Assembly (NCBI GenBank): GCA_963802635.1
Contig: CAWDJJ010000001.1
Coordinates: 1,364,001-1,428,000, forward strand
DNA from: CAVTLG01 sp963802635
Lineage (GTDB): Bacteria; Chloroflexota; Ktedonobacteria; Ktedonobacterales; Ktedonobacteraceae
Reading direction: 5' to 3'
Length of the DNA stretch: 64,000 nucleotides
Shown here: one piece after another, positions 51,907 to 60,749 of the stretch
Layout: every line of letters starts with the position of its first letter
How positions within the stretch are numbered: position 1 is the stretch's first letter
The notes under the pieces: generated by a model
What the model saw: only the letters and a program-made list of their open reading frames with translations
Told to the model about the DNA's origin: nothing
Databases searched by the model: none
Translations under genes and position numbers: made by a program

Positions 51907-53206
51907 CAGGGCTTGTGAATTATTGCTGAGAGGAAAGAGACTCCAAAATCTGGTACGATAGGCATTCCAAACCCACCTGTCGAAAAGAAGGAGTCTCTGA
52001 TGACCTATTCTACCGCATTGCCACTCACCCTGCCTTCCTTGAGCAGTGATCGCCGTCAGCAGTTATTGGAAAAGCAGTCCCTGCTCAGTTTGTACGAAGT
52101 GTTGACAACCATCCCTGACCCCCGTTCCAAGCATGGATTGCGCTATGAGCTGGCATACCTGCTCGTCTGCCTGATCGCAGGCTTGCTCTGCAACTGTGAC
52201 TCGACCTTGGCGATTGCCGCGTGGTGTCGTGATCAGCGCCATCTGCTGGTCCAACTCTTCGGCCCTCGCCGTTTTCTGTGCCCAAGCGACTCACTCTATC
52301 GCAAACTGCTCGCACGTTTGAGCGCCGAACAGATCGAGTACACCTTGGCTGACTGGATACGCTGCACCCTGCAAGCCCAACCAGATGATCCCATCGCTTT
52401 AGATGGCAAGACTGTTCGTGGGGCCAGAATGGCTGAAGCGTCCGCTCCCCATCTGCTCTCTTTCCGCACGCACCACAGTCAGGAAACCTTGTTGCAAGTC
52501 CTGGTTTCTGAGAAAACCAACGAGATCCCGATTGCCCAGCTTCTCTTGCCTTGCTTGCCTGTCTGTGGACGCGTTTTCACCGCTGATGCTTTGCATACCC
52601 AGAAGGATTTCCTCCGGTGTGTGGACGCATTAGGCGGAAAAACGGTTCTCACTGTCAAAAACAACCAACCAACGCTCTTTGCAGACCTGCAAACCTATTT
52701 TGCCGATCCCCATGCCTCCTTTGAGCAGTTTGCCACCCTCGATCAGCAGCGTGGACGCATCGAAAAACGGACCATCCGTGTGAGTACCGAGATGAACTCC
52801 TATCTGGTTGACTGGCCGCTTATCCAGCAGGTGGCTGAGTTGACACGAACCGTCACCATTCGCAAAACCGGACAAACGAGCCACGAGGTCGTCTATCTCA
52901 TTACTCCCCTGACTCCTGGGGAGGCTGATCCATCCCGTTTACTCACCATCGTACGAGGACATTGGGGCATCGAGAACTCCTCTCATTTTGTTCGCGATGT
53001 CACCTTTGGAGAGGATCGTTCTCGTCTCCGCTCTGGCGATGGTCCACAGATCATGGCTGCTTTCCGCAATCTTGCCATCACCCTTATTCATCGTCAGGGA
53101 TCTTCTCAGATTGCCGCCACTCGTCGCCACTTTGCCTCCCATCCTCTTCATGCTTTTCGATTGCTCCTTCCCAGGAGCTTTGCCCAGCAATAATTCACAA
53201 GCCCTG
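51907..53206 (+). mobile_element. Complete ISAs1-family insertion sequence
   Basis: A 1300-base element with perfect 22-base terminal inverted repeats beginning CAGGGCTTGTGAATTATTG (51907-51928 and 53185-53206). It is flanked by a 10-base direct duplication of the target, TTCAAAGCAC (51897-51906 and 53207-53216). One transposase gene fills it, and that gene's stop overlaps the right inverted repeat. The intact ends, duplication and reading frame indicate recent transposition. Confidence 0.97.
52000..53193 (+). CDS. ISAs1-family transposase
   Basis: A 397-residue DDE transposase. The N-terminus has LYEVLTTIPDPRSKHGLRYEL and LVCLIAGLLCNCDSTLAIAAW (family-specific DUF4372-like region), then the catalytic Asp residues in PIALDGKTVRGAR and VFTADALHTQKDF, and the Glu in RGHWGIENSSHFVRDVTFGEDRSR. 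The length is normal and no interruption is seen, so the enzyme may be active. ATG 52000 follows AAGGAG at good spacing. A decayed relic of the same gene is found at 19750-19848. Confidence 0.96.
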   Translation: MTYSTALPLTLPSLSSDRRQQLLEKQSLLSLYEVLTTIPDPRSKHGLRYELAYLLVCLIAGLLCNCDSTLAIAAWCRDQRHLLVQLFGPRRFLCPSDSLYRKLLARLSAEQIEYTLADWIRCTLQAQPDDPIALDGKTVRGARMAEASAPHLLSFRTHHSQETLLQVLVSEKTNEIPIAQLLLPCLPVCGRVFTADALHTQKDFLRCVDALGGKTVLTVKNNQPTLFADLQTYFADPHASFEQFATLDQQRGRIEKRTIRVSTEMNSYLVDWPLIQQVAELTRTVTIRKTGQTSHEVVYLITPLTPGEADPSRLLTIVRGHWGIENSSHFVRDVTFGEDRSRLRSGDGPQIMAAFRNLAITLIHRQGSSQIAATRRHFASHPLHAFRLLLPRSFAQQ

Positions 53207-53216
53207 TTCAAAGCAC

Positions 53217-53540
53217 CGAGTCATTGGGAAGCCGGAGGACGCTAACTCGCCATGTCCGATTCTAAAGCCGAGCGGCATGGTATCGGCTATGATCCCTGAA
53301 TGACCCAGCCGATCATTAACATAGCTCGGTTGCTTGCATTAAAAGCATACAAGAGGTATTGTATAGAAGGAAAATAACTTAAGGTATTTTGTCAAAATCG
53401 TCTCTTGTAGAGAAACGAGAGACGAAAACTGTTGCAAGTCGCTTTACCTTTACCTCTCATTGAAGTAGAGAGAAACTGGGTATTTTTTTAGAGAAAGTCA
53501 CGCTTTAGCATCATTTTTCAATCATATGGAGGTATATGAT
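53217..53540. promoter_or_regulatory. Upstream region of the dioxygenase gene with a candidate operator
   Basis: About 320 bases between the IS and the cupin gene. CGTCTCT (53399-53405) and AGAGACG (53418-53424) form an inverted repeat spaced like a regulator site. A GCCGAGCGGC-GCATGG region near 53265 shows weaker pairing. No gene is seen. Confidence 0.4.
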
Positions 53541-54597
53541 ATGTCTAAAAATGACATTGATGCATTATATGACGATCTGGCTGCAAATGACTTGCAACCA
53601 TTATGGACCCAGGCAAAAGAGTTAGTACCATTTCAGCCTAAGCCAGCAACGTTACCCTGGTTATGGCGTTGGGAGACCCTACTCAGTCTTGCACAGCGTG
53701 CAGGTGATCTAGTTACAGTAGGGCGTGGAGGTGAGCGCCGTGTACTTATACTCACAAATCCTGGCTTGCATGGGCGACCGTTTGCAGCTCCAACAATGAT
53801 GGGCACGATCCAATACCTCAATCCAAAGGAAAAAGCTCCCGCGCACCGTCATACGGCAGGTGCCATCCGCTTTGTTTTACAGGGCAATGGAATCTCTACA
53901 ACAGTGAATGGCGACAAATGTGATATGCATCCAGGCGACCTGATCGTGACCCCAAACTGGTCCTGGCATGATCATTATAACGAAGGAGATGTACCTGCAA
54001 TCTGGTTTGATGGCTTGGACGATCCGACCGGTTTAATGCTAGATGCGGTCTTTTTTGAGCCTCACATCGATCAAACCCAGCAGATCGCATGGCCGTTTAA
54101 CGCGACCACTCGTTTGTATGCTATGCGCGGTATACTCCCTCTAGGAACCACCCCTTCTTTGCAGACACCACTTTTTCTTTATCGCCGAGCAGACGCAGAT
54201 GCTGCGTTGACGGCACTAATGGAGGTGCAAGGGGGGCCAATGGTGAGCATACAATATATCAATCCGACAACCGCTAAGCCTGCACTCCCAACGTTAGGTT
54301 GTGAGATGCATCGTTTGCTTGCAGGCACACTGACTTCGGCCTTACCGCAAGGTTGGCAATTCGCTTTTTGTTGTCTATCAAGGCACCGGATATAGTGTTG
54401 TCGAAGGCCAGCGTTTCGATTGGCATCAAGGTGATGTGTTTGTTGTGCCATCCTGGGCTGTTACCGAGCATTATGCACATAAGGCCGCTGATCTCTTCGC
54501 AGTAACAGATCGTCCCATCCTTGAAGCTCTAGGTCTCTTTCGTGAGGCTTACCTCGACCAGCCACAGACAATAACAAGCCATTTTTCACCAAAATAA
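53541..54597 (+). pseudogene. Gentisate 1,2-dioxygenase-like bicupin, one frameshift
   Basis: The protein belongs to the bicupin ring-cleavage dioxygenases that open gentisate to maleylpyruvate with Fe(II). The first cupin is visible in KAPAHRHTAGAIRFVLQG, NGDKCDMHPGDLIVTPNWSWHDH (His ligands) and IWFDGLDDP. The second cupin begins at TLGCEMHRLLAG. At about 54360 the frame breaks in a T run: dropping one T gives FAFVVYQGTGYSVVEGQRFD, then WHQGDVFVVPSWAVTEHYAH, to the stop at 54595-54597. Joined, the length (about 350 residues) is normal. GGAGG precedes ATG 53541 by eight bases. Aromatic catabolism fits the amidase and Mo-hydroxylase genes downstream. Confidence 0.88.
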
Positions 54598-54625
54598 CGC
54601 ATTACAGCTTTTGAAGGAGTGTATA

Positions 54626-55129
54626 ATGGAAAAGCGCATAATGCACATTGATTTTAGCGCAACGCATGTCATTCTTCCAGCAGAACGACCCTATGAGCAA
54701 GTGATCCAAGCGATTGAGGAGAGAGTTGGACGCGTCGATTATACAGTGCTCGAGCGTATCATTGCTCAGCAGCAACCATTAGAAAAGGTCGCAGAGGCGT
54801 TTGTTGGTAGTAGCACTTTTATGTACCTTGCAAAGATCGACCAGGGCTGGATTCTCTCACTTAGCGGCCATCACAAGAAAGCTTCGCTCTATATACTGGG
54901 CAATCCACTGATTGGCAATCAAATGCTTGACGTAACTACAGCCGTTGGCCTCTACATACCATTCCGTCTGTTTGTATATGAGGATGCGGAGGGCCACGCT
55001 TTCGTTGCGTATGATATCCCCTCAACACTTGTTCATCAATATGATAACAAGACATTGTCTACTCTGGCATATCAATTCGATGAACAACTCGAAAAGCTTG
55101 CCTATACAGTGGCTTCGCACCTGGAATAA
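54626..55129 (+). CDS. DUF302-like domain protein
   Basis: A 167-residue protein with a DUF302-type fold: an N-terminal strand and helix (VILPAERPYEQVIQAIEERV), then LYILGNPLIGNQMLDVTTAVGLYIPFRLFVYED and VAYDIPSTLVHQY, the most conserved stretch of that family (GNP, PFR, Y/S-P). The role is unknown. GAAGGAG precedes ATG 54626. It follows the dioxygenase gene by 28 bases and so is probably cotranscribed with it. Confidence 0.82.
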   Translation: MEKRIMHIDFSATHVILPAERPYEQVIQAIEERVGRVDYTVLERIIAQQQPLEKVAEAFVGSSTFMYLAKIDQGWILSLSGHHKKASLYILGNPLIGNQMLDVTTAVGLYIPFRLFVYEDAEGHAFVAYDIPSTLVHQYDNKTLSTLAYQFDEQLEKLAYTVASHLE

Positions 55130-55146
55130 AAAGGGAATGTATTCTT

Positions 55147-55239
55147 ATGAACGTTTCCACGAAACAAATGGTCGCAAGCAATTTTCGCAGCCTTGAAGCC
55201 ATCGCGAAATTCGTTGAAAAGAGCCTGACTGCAGTGTAG
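55147..55239 (+). CDS. Possible 30-residue peptide or gene remnant
   Basis: A short frame (MNVSTKQMVASNFRSLEAIA, then KFVEKSLTAV) lies between the DUF302 and hydrolase genes. AAGGGAATG is upstream and its stop lies one base before the hydrolase ATG, which would allow translational coupling. It is not recognised and may be the remainder of a degraded gene. Confidence 0.35.
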   Translation: MNVSTKQMVASNFRSLEAIAKFVEKSLTAV

Positions 55240-55240
55240 T

Positions 55241-56005
55241 ATGGAAATTTTAAGACATGATCTCTCTGTGCACGTCTGGGGTCAAGGAACGAACGTTCTG
55301 CTTCTACACGGAAGCAATATCGAGAATCCGGAAATGCTCTGGTCACGGCAACGTGAGTTGGCTTCGCGCTACCGGCTGATTGTTCCTGCTCGGCGTGGAT
55401 ATGGATTAAGTCCACAACGCTATGGTTGCAAAGGATATGAAGCTGATATCCGAGACATTGTCTCGCTCGTAGGTAATGGGGCACATCTGGTTGGGCATTC
55501 ATATGGTGGTCTACTAACGATGATAGCGGCTACGCGCTATCCCCAACTAGTAAAGTCGTTGACTGTCATCGAACCGCCAGCCTTCAGTTTAACTCTTGAT
55601 CGGCCAGAGGTTGCACAGCTCGTAACGTTGCTCAAAGTCCTCTACCGTACGGCAAGAACACCAGAAGCATTTCTTGCGGGCTTTCTGCGTGCTATGGGAA
55701 ACAATGTTGCTGAACCGATTTTGTTGTCTCCACAGCATCGCAAGGCAGTAATGACAACTATGGAAGAGACAGAACCATGGGATATTGCTCTGGAACTTGA
55801 GACTCTGGCTATGTATCCGTTTCCTAAGCTCGTTGTTTCTGGCGATTGGCATCCTGCATTAATTACCACGGCAGATATATTGGCACAGCGTTTGGGTGCT
55901 GAGCGTTTAGTTATCCGGGGCATCGGGCACGAAATTCAAAAAGCAGGTAAGCCATTCAATGATCGGCTTGAAACACTTTTTGTCCTGGGACGAGCGTCGA
56001 AATAA
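55241..56005 (+). CDS. Alpha/beta hydrolase
   Basis: A 254-residue cytoplasmic hydrolase. LLLHGSNIENPEMLW is the oxyanion strand, VPARRGYGLS follows, the nucleophile elbow is VGHSYGGLLTM, the acid region is LVVSGDWHPALI and the histidine is in IRGIGHEIQKAG. The triad is complete and there is no cap domain of the large type. The substrate is unknown. There is no clear ribosome site, but the start overlaps the end of a short upstream frame, which suggests coupling. It is on the same strand as the dioxygenase and DUF302 genes and could hydrolyse a ring-cleavage product, which is inference. Confidence 0.88.
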   Translation: MEILRHDLSVHVWGQGTNVLLLHGSNIENPEMLWSRQRELASRYRLIVPARRGYGLSPQRYGCKGYEADIRDIVSLVGNGAHLVGHSYGGLLTMIAATRYPQLVKSLTVIEPPAFSLTLDRPEVAQLVTLLKVLYRTARTPEAFLAGFLRAMGNNVAEPILLSPQHRKAVMTTMEETEPWDIALELETLAMYPFPKLVVSGDWHPALITTADILAQRLGAERLVIRGIGHEIQKAGKPFNDRLETLFVLGRASK

Positions 56006-56123
56006 TTTGATGTTATAACGGTGAGGAATATCCGGCCTGTACCCATTGGCGGGGGAACGCGAGAAATGCGGTCTCGCGTTCTGGTAGCCACTACAGAGAC
56101 TGCCCTGGGACTGGATAGCAGCC

Positions 56124-56744
56124 TTATGGGTTTAGCCGAAATGGCGGATACTGGTCAGTAACCAGAACGAACGCGTAGGCGATAACCCGGTTGTGCCAGC
56201 GCATAACACCTTCCACAAAATCGAATATCCCCCTGGGATAGCGACTGGTGAACAGGATGGCGAACCAGGTGATGATCACTACCACGACCACTGCAATGTC
56301 CAGAAACACCAGCACGATGTAGTGGGGGATTGCCAGGAACCACTTCACTAGAGGAAGCCAGCGGTTGAGTTCGCTTGCCACGTTGGGATAGGCATACTCC
56401 AGGTACACTGGCTGGTGATCGGTAGTGGATGGGTATTGATCATCCATCAGGGCCAGATAGACGCCCACCCGGTTGCCGAACCGCTGCAGCTCCTGGTTCC
56501 AGTCGAACCACCAGCGCGGATACTTCTGGCGGAATAGGATCATTAATAGGGGGCCGAGGAACAGCAGACCCGCCACTGCTGTGGTTCTGCCATACGACGC
56601 CCACTGCCAGGTTCCTCCTGCTACAGTTCCCAACACGATAGCGATGGGGATGGCTGTGAAAAATCGGAAGAACGTGGTCAGTCGATTTAGTGGGCGATCT
56701 GGGTAATCAACCGAGAACTGGACAGGATATATTGTCTGCTCCAT
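56124..56744 (-). CDS. DUF4389 membrane protein
   Basis: A 206-residue protein with the DUF4389 pattern: YPVQFSVDYPDRPLNRLTTFFRFF, a hydrophobic pair around residues 30-70, FRQKYPRWWFDWNQELQRFGNRV, then WLPLVKWFLAIPHYIVLVFL and a further helix VVVVVIITWFAILF followed by SRYPRGIFDFVEGVMRWHNRV. The duplicated R-YP-W-D/F motifs are typical. The function is unknown; three or four membrane helices are expected. AAGGAGG lies shortly before ATG 56744. The gene is convergent with the alpha/beta hydrolase gene. Confidence 0.88.
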   Translation of the reverse strand: MEQTIYPVQFSVDYPDRPLNRLTTFFRFFTAIPIAIVLGTVAGGTWQWASYGRTTAVAGLLFLGPLLMILFRQKYPRWWFDWNQELQRFGNRVGVYLALMDDQYPSTTDHQPVYLEYAYPNVASELNRWLPLVKWFLAIPHYIVLVFLDIAVVVVVIITWFAILFTSRYPRGIFDFVEGVMRWHNRVIAYAFVLVTDQYPPFRLNP

Positions 56745-56772
56745 AATGAAACCTCCTTCGATACCCCCTTAT

Positions 56773-56830
56773 AACAGTCAGAAACGCGGCTACCGCCGCT
56801 AGCCTTCGGCTCATCTGACTGAGAGGAGGA
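56773..56830 (-). repeat. Dispersed three-way-junction repeat, type B
   Basis: The fold is CAGTCAGA/TCTGACTG enclosing GCGGC/GCCGC and AGCC/GGCT, followed by AGAGGAGG. Compared with the nested copy at 16875, two stems differ by paired changes that keep the base pairs. It lies in a gap of 293 bases between the DUF4389 and amidase genes; I see no gene in the rest of the gap. Confidence 0.85.
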
Positions 56831-57037
56831 ACCCTCGCTTCTCGCAAGTGGCCGCTTATGTGCCTTGGACTGTCAGGCCAAATCTGATCTTATTTCTCTT
56901 CGACCTGACCATACCATACGCCTGTCACACCTGCCTCACGTTTATCTGCTTTGATCCCTCATTCTTATCACAATCTGTTCCTGCTCGTCAAGACGGGGCG
57001 AATGTTACGGCGAACAAGCGCACAAGGAGAACTTTCA

Positions 57038-58366
57038 TCATAGGAAATCGAAATGCCTTTGAGAGAAAGGCTCGCATATGCTGGCTAGAACTCCGGCCCA
57101 CGACACAAGCCGCTCATCATCCATACATCTGCCCACAACCTGCAAGCCTAGAGGCAGTCCATTCTGAGCGTGGCCTGCCGGAAGCGCTATAGCTGGCAGA
57201 CCAGCATGTGTCCAGGGCAGGTTCATCACCGGGTCGCCTGTCGTCGTGATGCCTTCAGGCGCAGGTCCAGCGGCAGCAGGGCTGATCCAGACATCGATAC
57301 CGTGCTGCTCCATTGCGGCTTCCAACTGGCCGCGCAGCATAGCTCGTCCGGCACACGCAGTCTCTAGCTCCTCGGAACTCACCTGCTTTCCCCGTAAAAT
57401 TAATGCTGCCGTACGTGGGCGGTAGAGCGAGCGGTATCTGGTAAACCACTCTGCATGCACATGAGCCATCTCAGCAGAGAGGATGCATTCATGACGCAAG
57501 GTGATTTCATCGAGATCATGCATGATCTCTACGTGGCGTACAGCATAACCAGCCCGCTCCAGTCGCTCCACCTGCTGCTCAAACGCTGCCAGTCCCTCAG
57601 GTGAAGCTTTCGCAAGGTATGGTCCATCTGGTACACCGAGAACAGGCTGAGTCTGTATGGTTGTTGATTGCCAATCGTTGCAGAGAAGCGAGGCAACAGG
57701 CTCTATACCGACAACCTCTTGCGTAAAGAAACCGATAGTGTCCAGAGAGGGAGCACAGGGGATCAAGCCGTTCGTCGCGATACGGCCATAGCTGGGTTTG
57801 TAGCCGACGATACCGCAAAATGCTGCCGGGCGCATAGTCGAGCCGATCACCTGGGTGCCGAGTGCCAGTGGGCAGAAGCCAGCCGCAACAGCGGCGGCAG
57901 AACCGCTACTCGATCCTCCAGGTGTATAAGCTAAATGATGTGGGTTGCGCGTCGGCCCTGGCTCAAAGTAAGCAAACTCCGTTGTGATCGTCTTCCCAAG
58001 CAGGAGCGCTCCTGCGTCGCGTAGTTTCCTGACACAACCTGCTTCGGGTCCTCTGAATGCCTCTGCCGGTAACTGCGAACCTGCGTGGGTGGGAAACCCA
58101 TCAACGAAAAACAGGTCCTTGACACCCAGTAGTATTCCATACAATGGCGGACGCTTTGTGGGATCGGGAAAGCGCTGTTGCAGCGCAACCGCCTCGCGCA
58201 AAAGACGCGCCCGACGTTCTGGCTCAGGAACAAGGGCATGGATAGCAGGCTCATGCGTCTCAATACGCTCTAACGTTGCGTCAATAAACGTCAACAGGTT
58301 CAGTTGATCAGAACGTAGCGCCGCAGCCAGAACAGATAACGGGGCAGAAGCAATACGTGACGACAT
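57038..58366 (-). CDS. Amidase, amidase-signature family
   Basis: A 442-residue Ser-cisSer-Lys hydrolase of amides. The catalytic Lys is in GILLGVKDLFFVDGFPTHAG, the Gly/Ser signature with the cis-Ser is TPGGSSSGSAAAVAAG, and the nucleophile Ser is in GTQVIGSTMRPAAFCGIVG. FKPSYGR-type sequence (YKPSYGRIATNGLIP) follows. The C-terminus has LPWTHAGLPAIALPAG and GLPLGLQVVGR. It resembles GatA and AtzF-type amidases but no gatB/gatC is near, so a catabolic amidase is more likely. It is divergent from the cyclase/Mo-hydroxylase operon (gap 142 bases), suggesting joint regulation. Confidence 0.92.
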   Translation of the reverse strand: MSSRIASAPLSVLAAALRSDQLNLLTFIDATLERIETHEPAIHALVPEPERRARLLREAVALQQRFPDPTKRPPLYGILLGVKDLFFVDGFPTHAGSQLPAEAFRGPEAGCVRKLRDAGALLLGKTITTEFAYFEPGPTRNPHHLAYTPGGSSSGSAAAVAAGFCPLALGTQVIGSTMRPAAFCGIVGYKPSYGRIATNGLIPCAPSLDTIGFFTQEVVGIEPVASLLCNDWQSTTIQTQPVLGVPDGPYLAKASPEGLAAFEQQVERLERAGYAVRHVEIMHDLDEITLRHECILSAEMAHVHAEWFTRYRSLYRPRTAALILRGKQVSSEELETACAGRAMLRGQLEAAMEQHGIDVWISPAAAGPAPEGITTTGDPVMNLPWTHAGLPAIALPAGHAQNGLPLGLQVVGRCMDDERLVSWAGVLASICEPFSQRHFDFL

Positions 58367-58508
58367 GTGAAGCTTTCCTCCTCAGGCACCGTACCAGATG
58401 TTACCCTTTTCAGTGTGCTTTATGGGACAAGTCTTGTCTGTAAATATACCATTTGTACATGGGTGAACACTAAGATAGGAACCTTGTAGTGGAAGGAGAT
58501 GAGAGCAA

Positions 58509-59318
58509 TTGGTACACCCTGTGGATCTACGCAATCTGCGTATTCTTGACCTTTCCCAGGATTGGGATATGCATACCCCCGGCTTCGCAACATATGAAGG
58601 TCCCACTATCAAGTGGATCAAACGCGTGGCATTTGATAAAGTTGGTGGTCAACACATTGCTTCAACTCTGCACGTTGGCACTCATCTTGATGCGCCTATG
58701 CATTTTATGACGAACGGACAGGATATCGCTAGCATTCCTATCAATAAGCTGTTTGGTCCTGCCGTCATTGTTGACCTCGAAAAAATGCATATCGGCGACT
58801 ATGGTATCTATACACCACGCCATTTTGAGCATTGGGAGCGCCAGACTGGCATTCGTATTGAGCGCGGCGATATTTTATTTGTGCATACTGGCTACCACAA
58901 GTATTATCCCAGTAACTGGTCAGGCGAGAGCCAGCCTGATGAGACCCGCTATTTTATCAAGCATCCTGGCCCAACACGCGAATTCGCTGACTGGGTCCTT
59001 GATCGTGGTATCTCCTGGCTGGCTGTCGATGCTGGTTCGATGGATCATCCTATGAACACAGTGATTCGTAGCGTTCGGCCCGATCTGGCTGCTGAGGCTG
59101 AGAGTGTCCTGGGAAGACCACTCTCAGAAATATTCCCGACGCAAGATCTCCAGATCATGCATTATCACCTCTTTCCCCATCTGGTCTTTCATGCCGAAAA
59201 TATAGGTGGTGAGATTGACCAGGTGCTTGATCAGCGCGTCTGGATAGGTTGTTATCCCTGGCGTTTCAAAGGTGGTGAGGCGGCATTCTGCCGCGTTGTT
59301 GCGTACGTTGAGGGGTAG
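58509..59318 (+). CDS. Cyclase-family metal hydrolase (kynurenine-formamidase/isatin-hydrolase type)
   Basis: A 269-residue member of the cyclase family, metal-dependent hydrolases of cyclic or N-acyl amides. The signature HVGTHLDAPMHF (metal His, Asp and His ligands) is present near residue 55, and later segments include GDILFVHTGYHKYY and WLAVDAGSMDHPMN. The likely start is TTG 58509, ten bases after GGAAGGAG; the nearby ATG at 58500 is in another frame. It is the first gene of a four-gene operon with the Mo-hydroxylase subunits, starting two bases before the FAD subunit ATG. It probably opens a ring or hydrolyses an amide in the same pathway. Confidence 0.88.
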   Translation: MVHPVDLRNLRILDLSQDWDMHTPGFATYEGPTIKWIKRVAFDKVGGQHIASTLHVGTHLDAPMHFMTNGQDIASIPINKLFGPAVIVDLEKMHIGDYGIYTPRHFEHWERQTGIRIERGDILFVHTGYHKYYPSNWSGESQPDETRYFIKHPGPTREFADWVLDRGISWLAVDAGSMDHPMNTVIRSVRPDLAAEAESVLGRPLSEIFPTQDLQIMHYHLFPHLVFHAENIGGEIDQVLDQRVWIGCYPWRFKGGEAAFCRVVAYVEG

Positions 59319-59320
59319 TC

Positions 59321-60205
59321 ATGAAACCGTCGCGCTTTGCGTATCATGATCCGGCGACACGTGATGAGGCACTGGCGCTACTGGCAACCTATGCAGAGGA
59401 TGCCAAAGTGCTGGCGGGTGGACAAAGCCTGCTCCCCCTGCTCAACATGCGCCTGGCACAGCCTGCCCACCTGATCGATATCAATCGCATCGCTGGCCTC
59501 GCCGAGATCCGTGAAAGAGATGACACGCTGGCAATTGGTGCGTTGACTCGTCAGCGTACTGTCGAGCACTCGGAGCTGGTGCGCAAACGTTGTCCACTAC
59601 TGGCCGCTGCCGTAGCGTTTGTAGGTCATCCAGCTATTCGCTCACGCGGCACGGTTGGTGGTTCTTTGGCGCATGCAGACCCTGCTGCTGAACTTCCCGC
59701 CGTCCTCCTGGCGCTTGGTGGTTCGATACATATAGCCGCGCACAACAGTCGTCGTATAGTGCCAGCAGCGGAGTTTTTTGTTGATCAACTGCAAACCTCG
59801 CTTGCCAGCGATGAGTTGGTTATCGAAGCCCGCTTTCCCATCGTGCCGTCGCGGACCGGTGTGGCGTTTGTTGAAGTCAGCAGGCGACATGGCGGTTTTG
59901 CCCTGGTTGGCGTTGCTGCCCAATTGACGCTCCATGAGGATCATACCATTGCCGATGCTCACCTGACCCTCCTGGGTGTTGCCGCTACCCCTGTCTCTGC
60001 TCTGGAAGCTACGACGTTGCTCATGGGTGCACAAGCAGACGACAAAATCTTTACGCTGGCAGCCGAGCAGGCTTCTTGCGGTCTTGATCCAGCAGCGGAT
60101 CTGCATGCCTCCTCGGAGTATCGCTGCCATGTTGCCAGGATACTGGTGAAACGCGCGCTCCAAACCGCCGCTCAGCATGCGCAGCAGGGAGGGTACGATG
60201 CATGA
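59321..60205 (+). CDS. Molybdenum hydroxylase, FAD-binding (medium) subunit
   Basis: A 294-residue CoxM/XdhB-type subunit, which passes electrons from the iron-sulphur subunit to an external acceptor through FAD. The two FAD loops are visible: KVLAGGQSLLPLLNMRLAQP and SRGTVGGSLAHADPAAELPA. The C-terminal CO_deh_flav_C region includes FVEVSRRHGGFALVGVAAQL. It is preceded by the cyclase gene (two-base gap) and overlaps the small-subunit gene by eight bases. Together with the next two genes it forms a heterotrimer in the cytoplasm. Confidence 0.95.
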   Translation: MKPSRFAYHDPATRDEALALLATYAEDAKVLAGGQSLLPLLNMRLAQPAHLIDINRIAGLAEIRERDDTLAIGALTRQRTVEHSELVRKRCPLLAAAVAFVGHPAIRSRGTVGGSLAHADPAAELPAVLLALGGSIHIAAHNSRRIVPAAEFFVDQLQTSLASDELVIEARFPIVPSRTGVAFVEVSRRHGGFALVGVAAQLTLHEDHTIADAHLTLLGVAATPVSALEATTLLMGAQADDKIFTLAAEQASCGLDPAADLHASSEYRCHVARILVKRALQTAAQHAQQGGYDA

Positions 60206-60749
60206 TAGCAGCTTGTTGCCACAAGAGCAACGCGAGATCACCGTGTGTGTCAATGGCATTTCCCGTACTGCTGTGGTTGAGACACGCTGGTTATTGAGCG
60301 ACTTCTTACGCCATATGCTCAACCTGACGGGAACACATGTTGGCTGCGAACACGGCGTATGCGGCGCTTGCACGATTATATACAATGGGGCACCCATCCG
60401 CTCTTGCTTGATGCTCGCTGTTCAGGCTGATGGCGGTGAACTGCTCACTGTGGAGGGACTGGCACAAGCCAATGGGACGCTGCATCCAATCCAACAGGCG
60501 CTACACGATTATCATGGATTGCAATGTGGCTTCTGCACATCAGGTTTTCTGCTGTCGATTTATGCGCTCTTGCAGGATTGCCCGGACCCCAACATGAGCG
60601 ACGAGCAGATCCGTGCAGCACTGGCGGGCAACCTCTGTCGCTGTACTGGCTACCAGGGTCTGGTCACGGCTGTGCGCCATCTGCTGCGTGAACTATGTTC
60701 AGCACATACTCACGCTACTCCTGTAGCAGACGAGGAGACGCACATATGA
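60198..60749 (+). CDS. Molybdenum hydroxylase, 2Fe-2S (small) subunit
   Basis: A 183-residue CoxS/XdhC-type electron carrier with two clusters. The plant-ferredoxin-type cluster is GCEHGVCGACT followed by a distant Cys in PIRSC; the second, helical cluster is QCGFCTSGF plus NLCRCTGY. The N-terminus (ITVCVNGISRTAVV) is the usual strand pair. ATG 60198 is favoured because GGGAGGG precedes it. It overlaps the genes on both sides (eight bases upstream, ATGA downstream), so the three subunits are tightly coupled in translation. Confidence 0.95.
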   Translation: MHDSSLLPQEQREITVCVNGISRTAVVETRWLLSDFLRHMLNLTGTHVGCEHGVCGACTIIYNGAPIRSCLMLAVQADGGELLTVEGLAQANGTLHPIQQALHDYHGLQCGFCTSGFLLSIYALLQDCPDPNMSDEQIRAALAGNLCRCTGYQGLVTAVRHLLRELCSAHTHATPVADEETHI

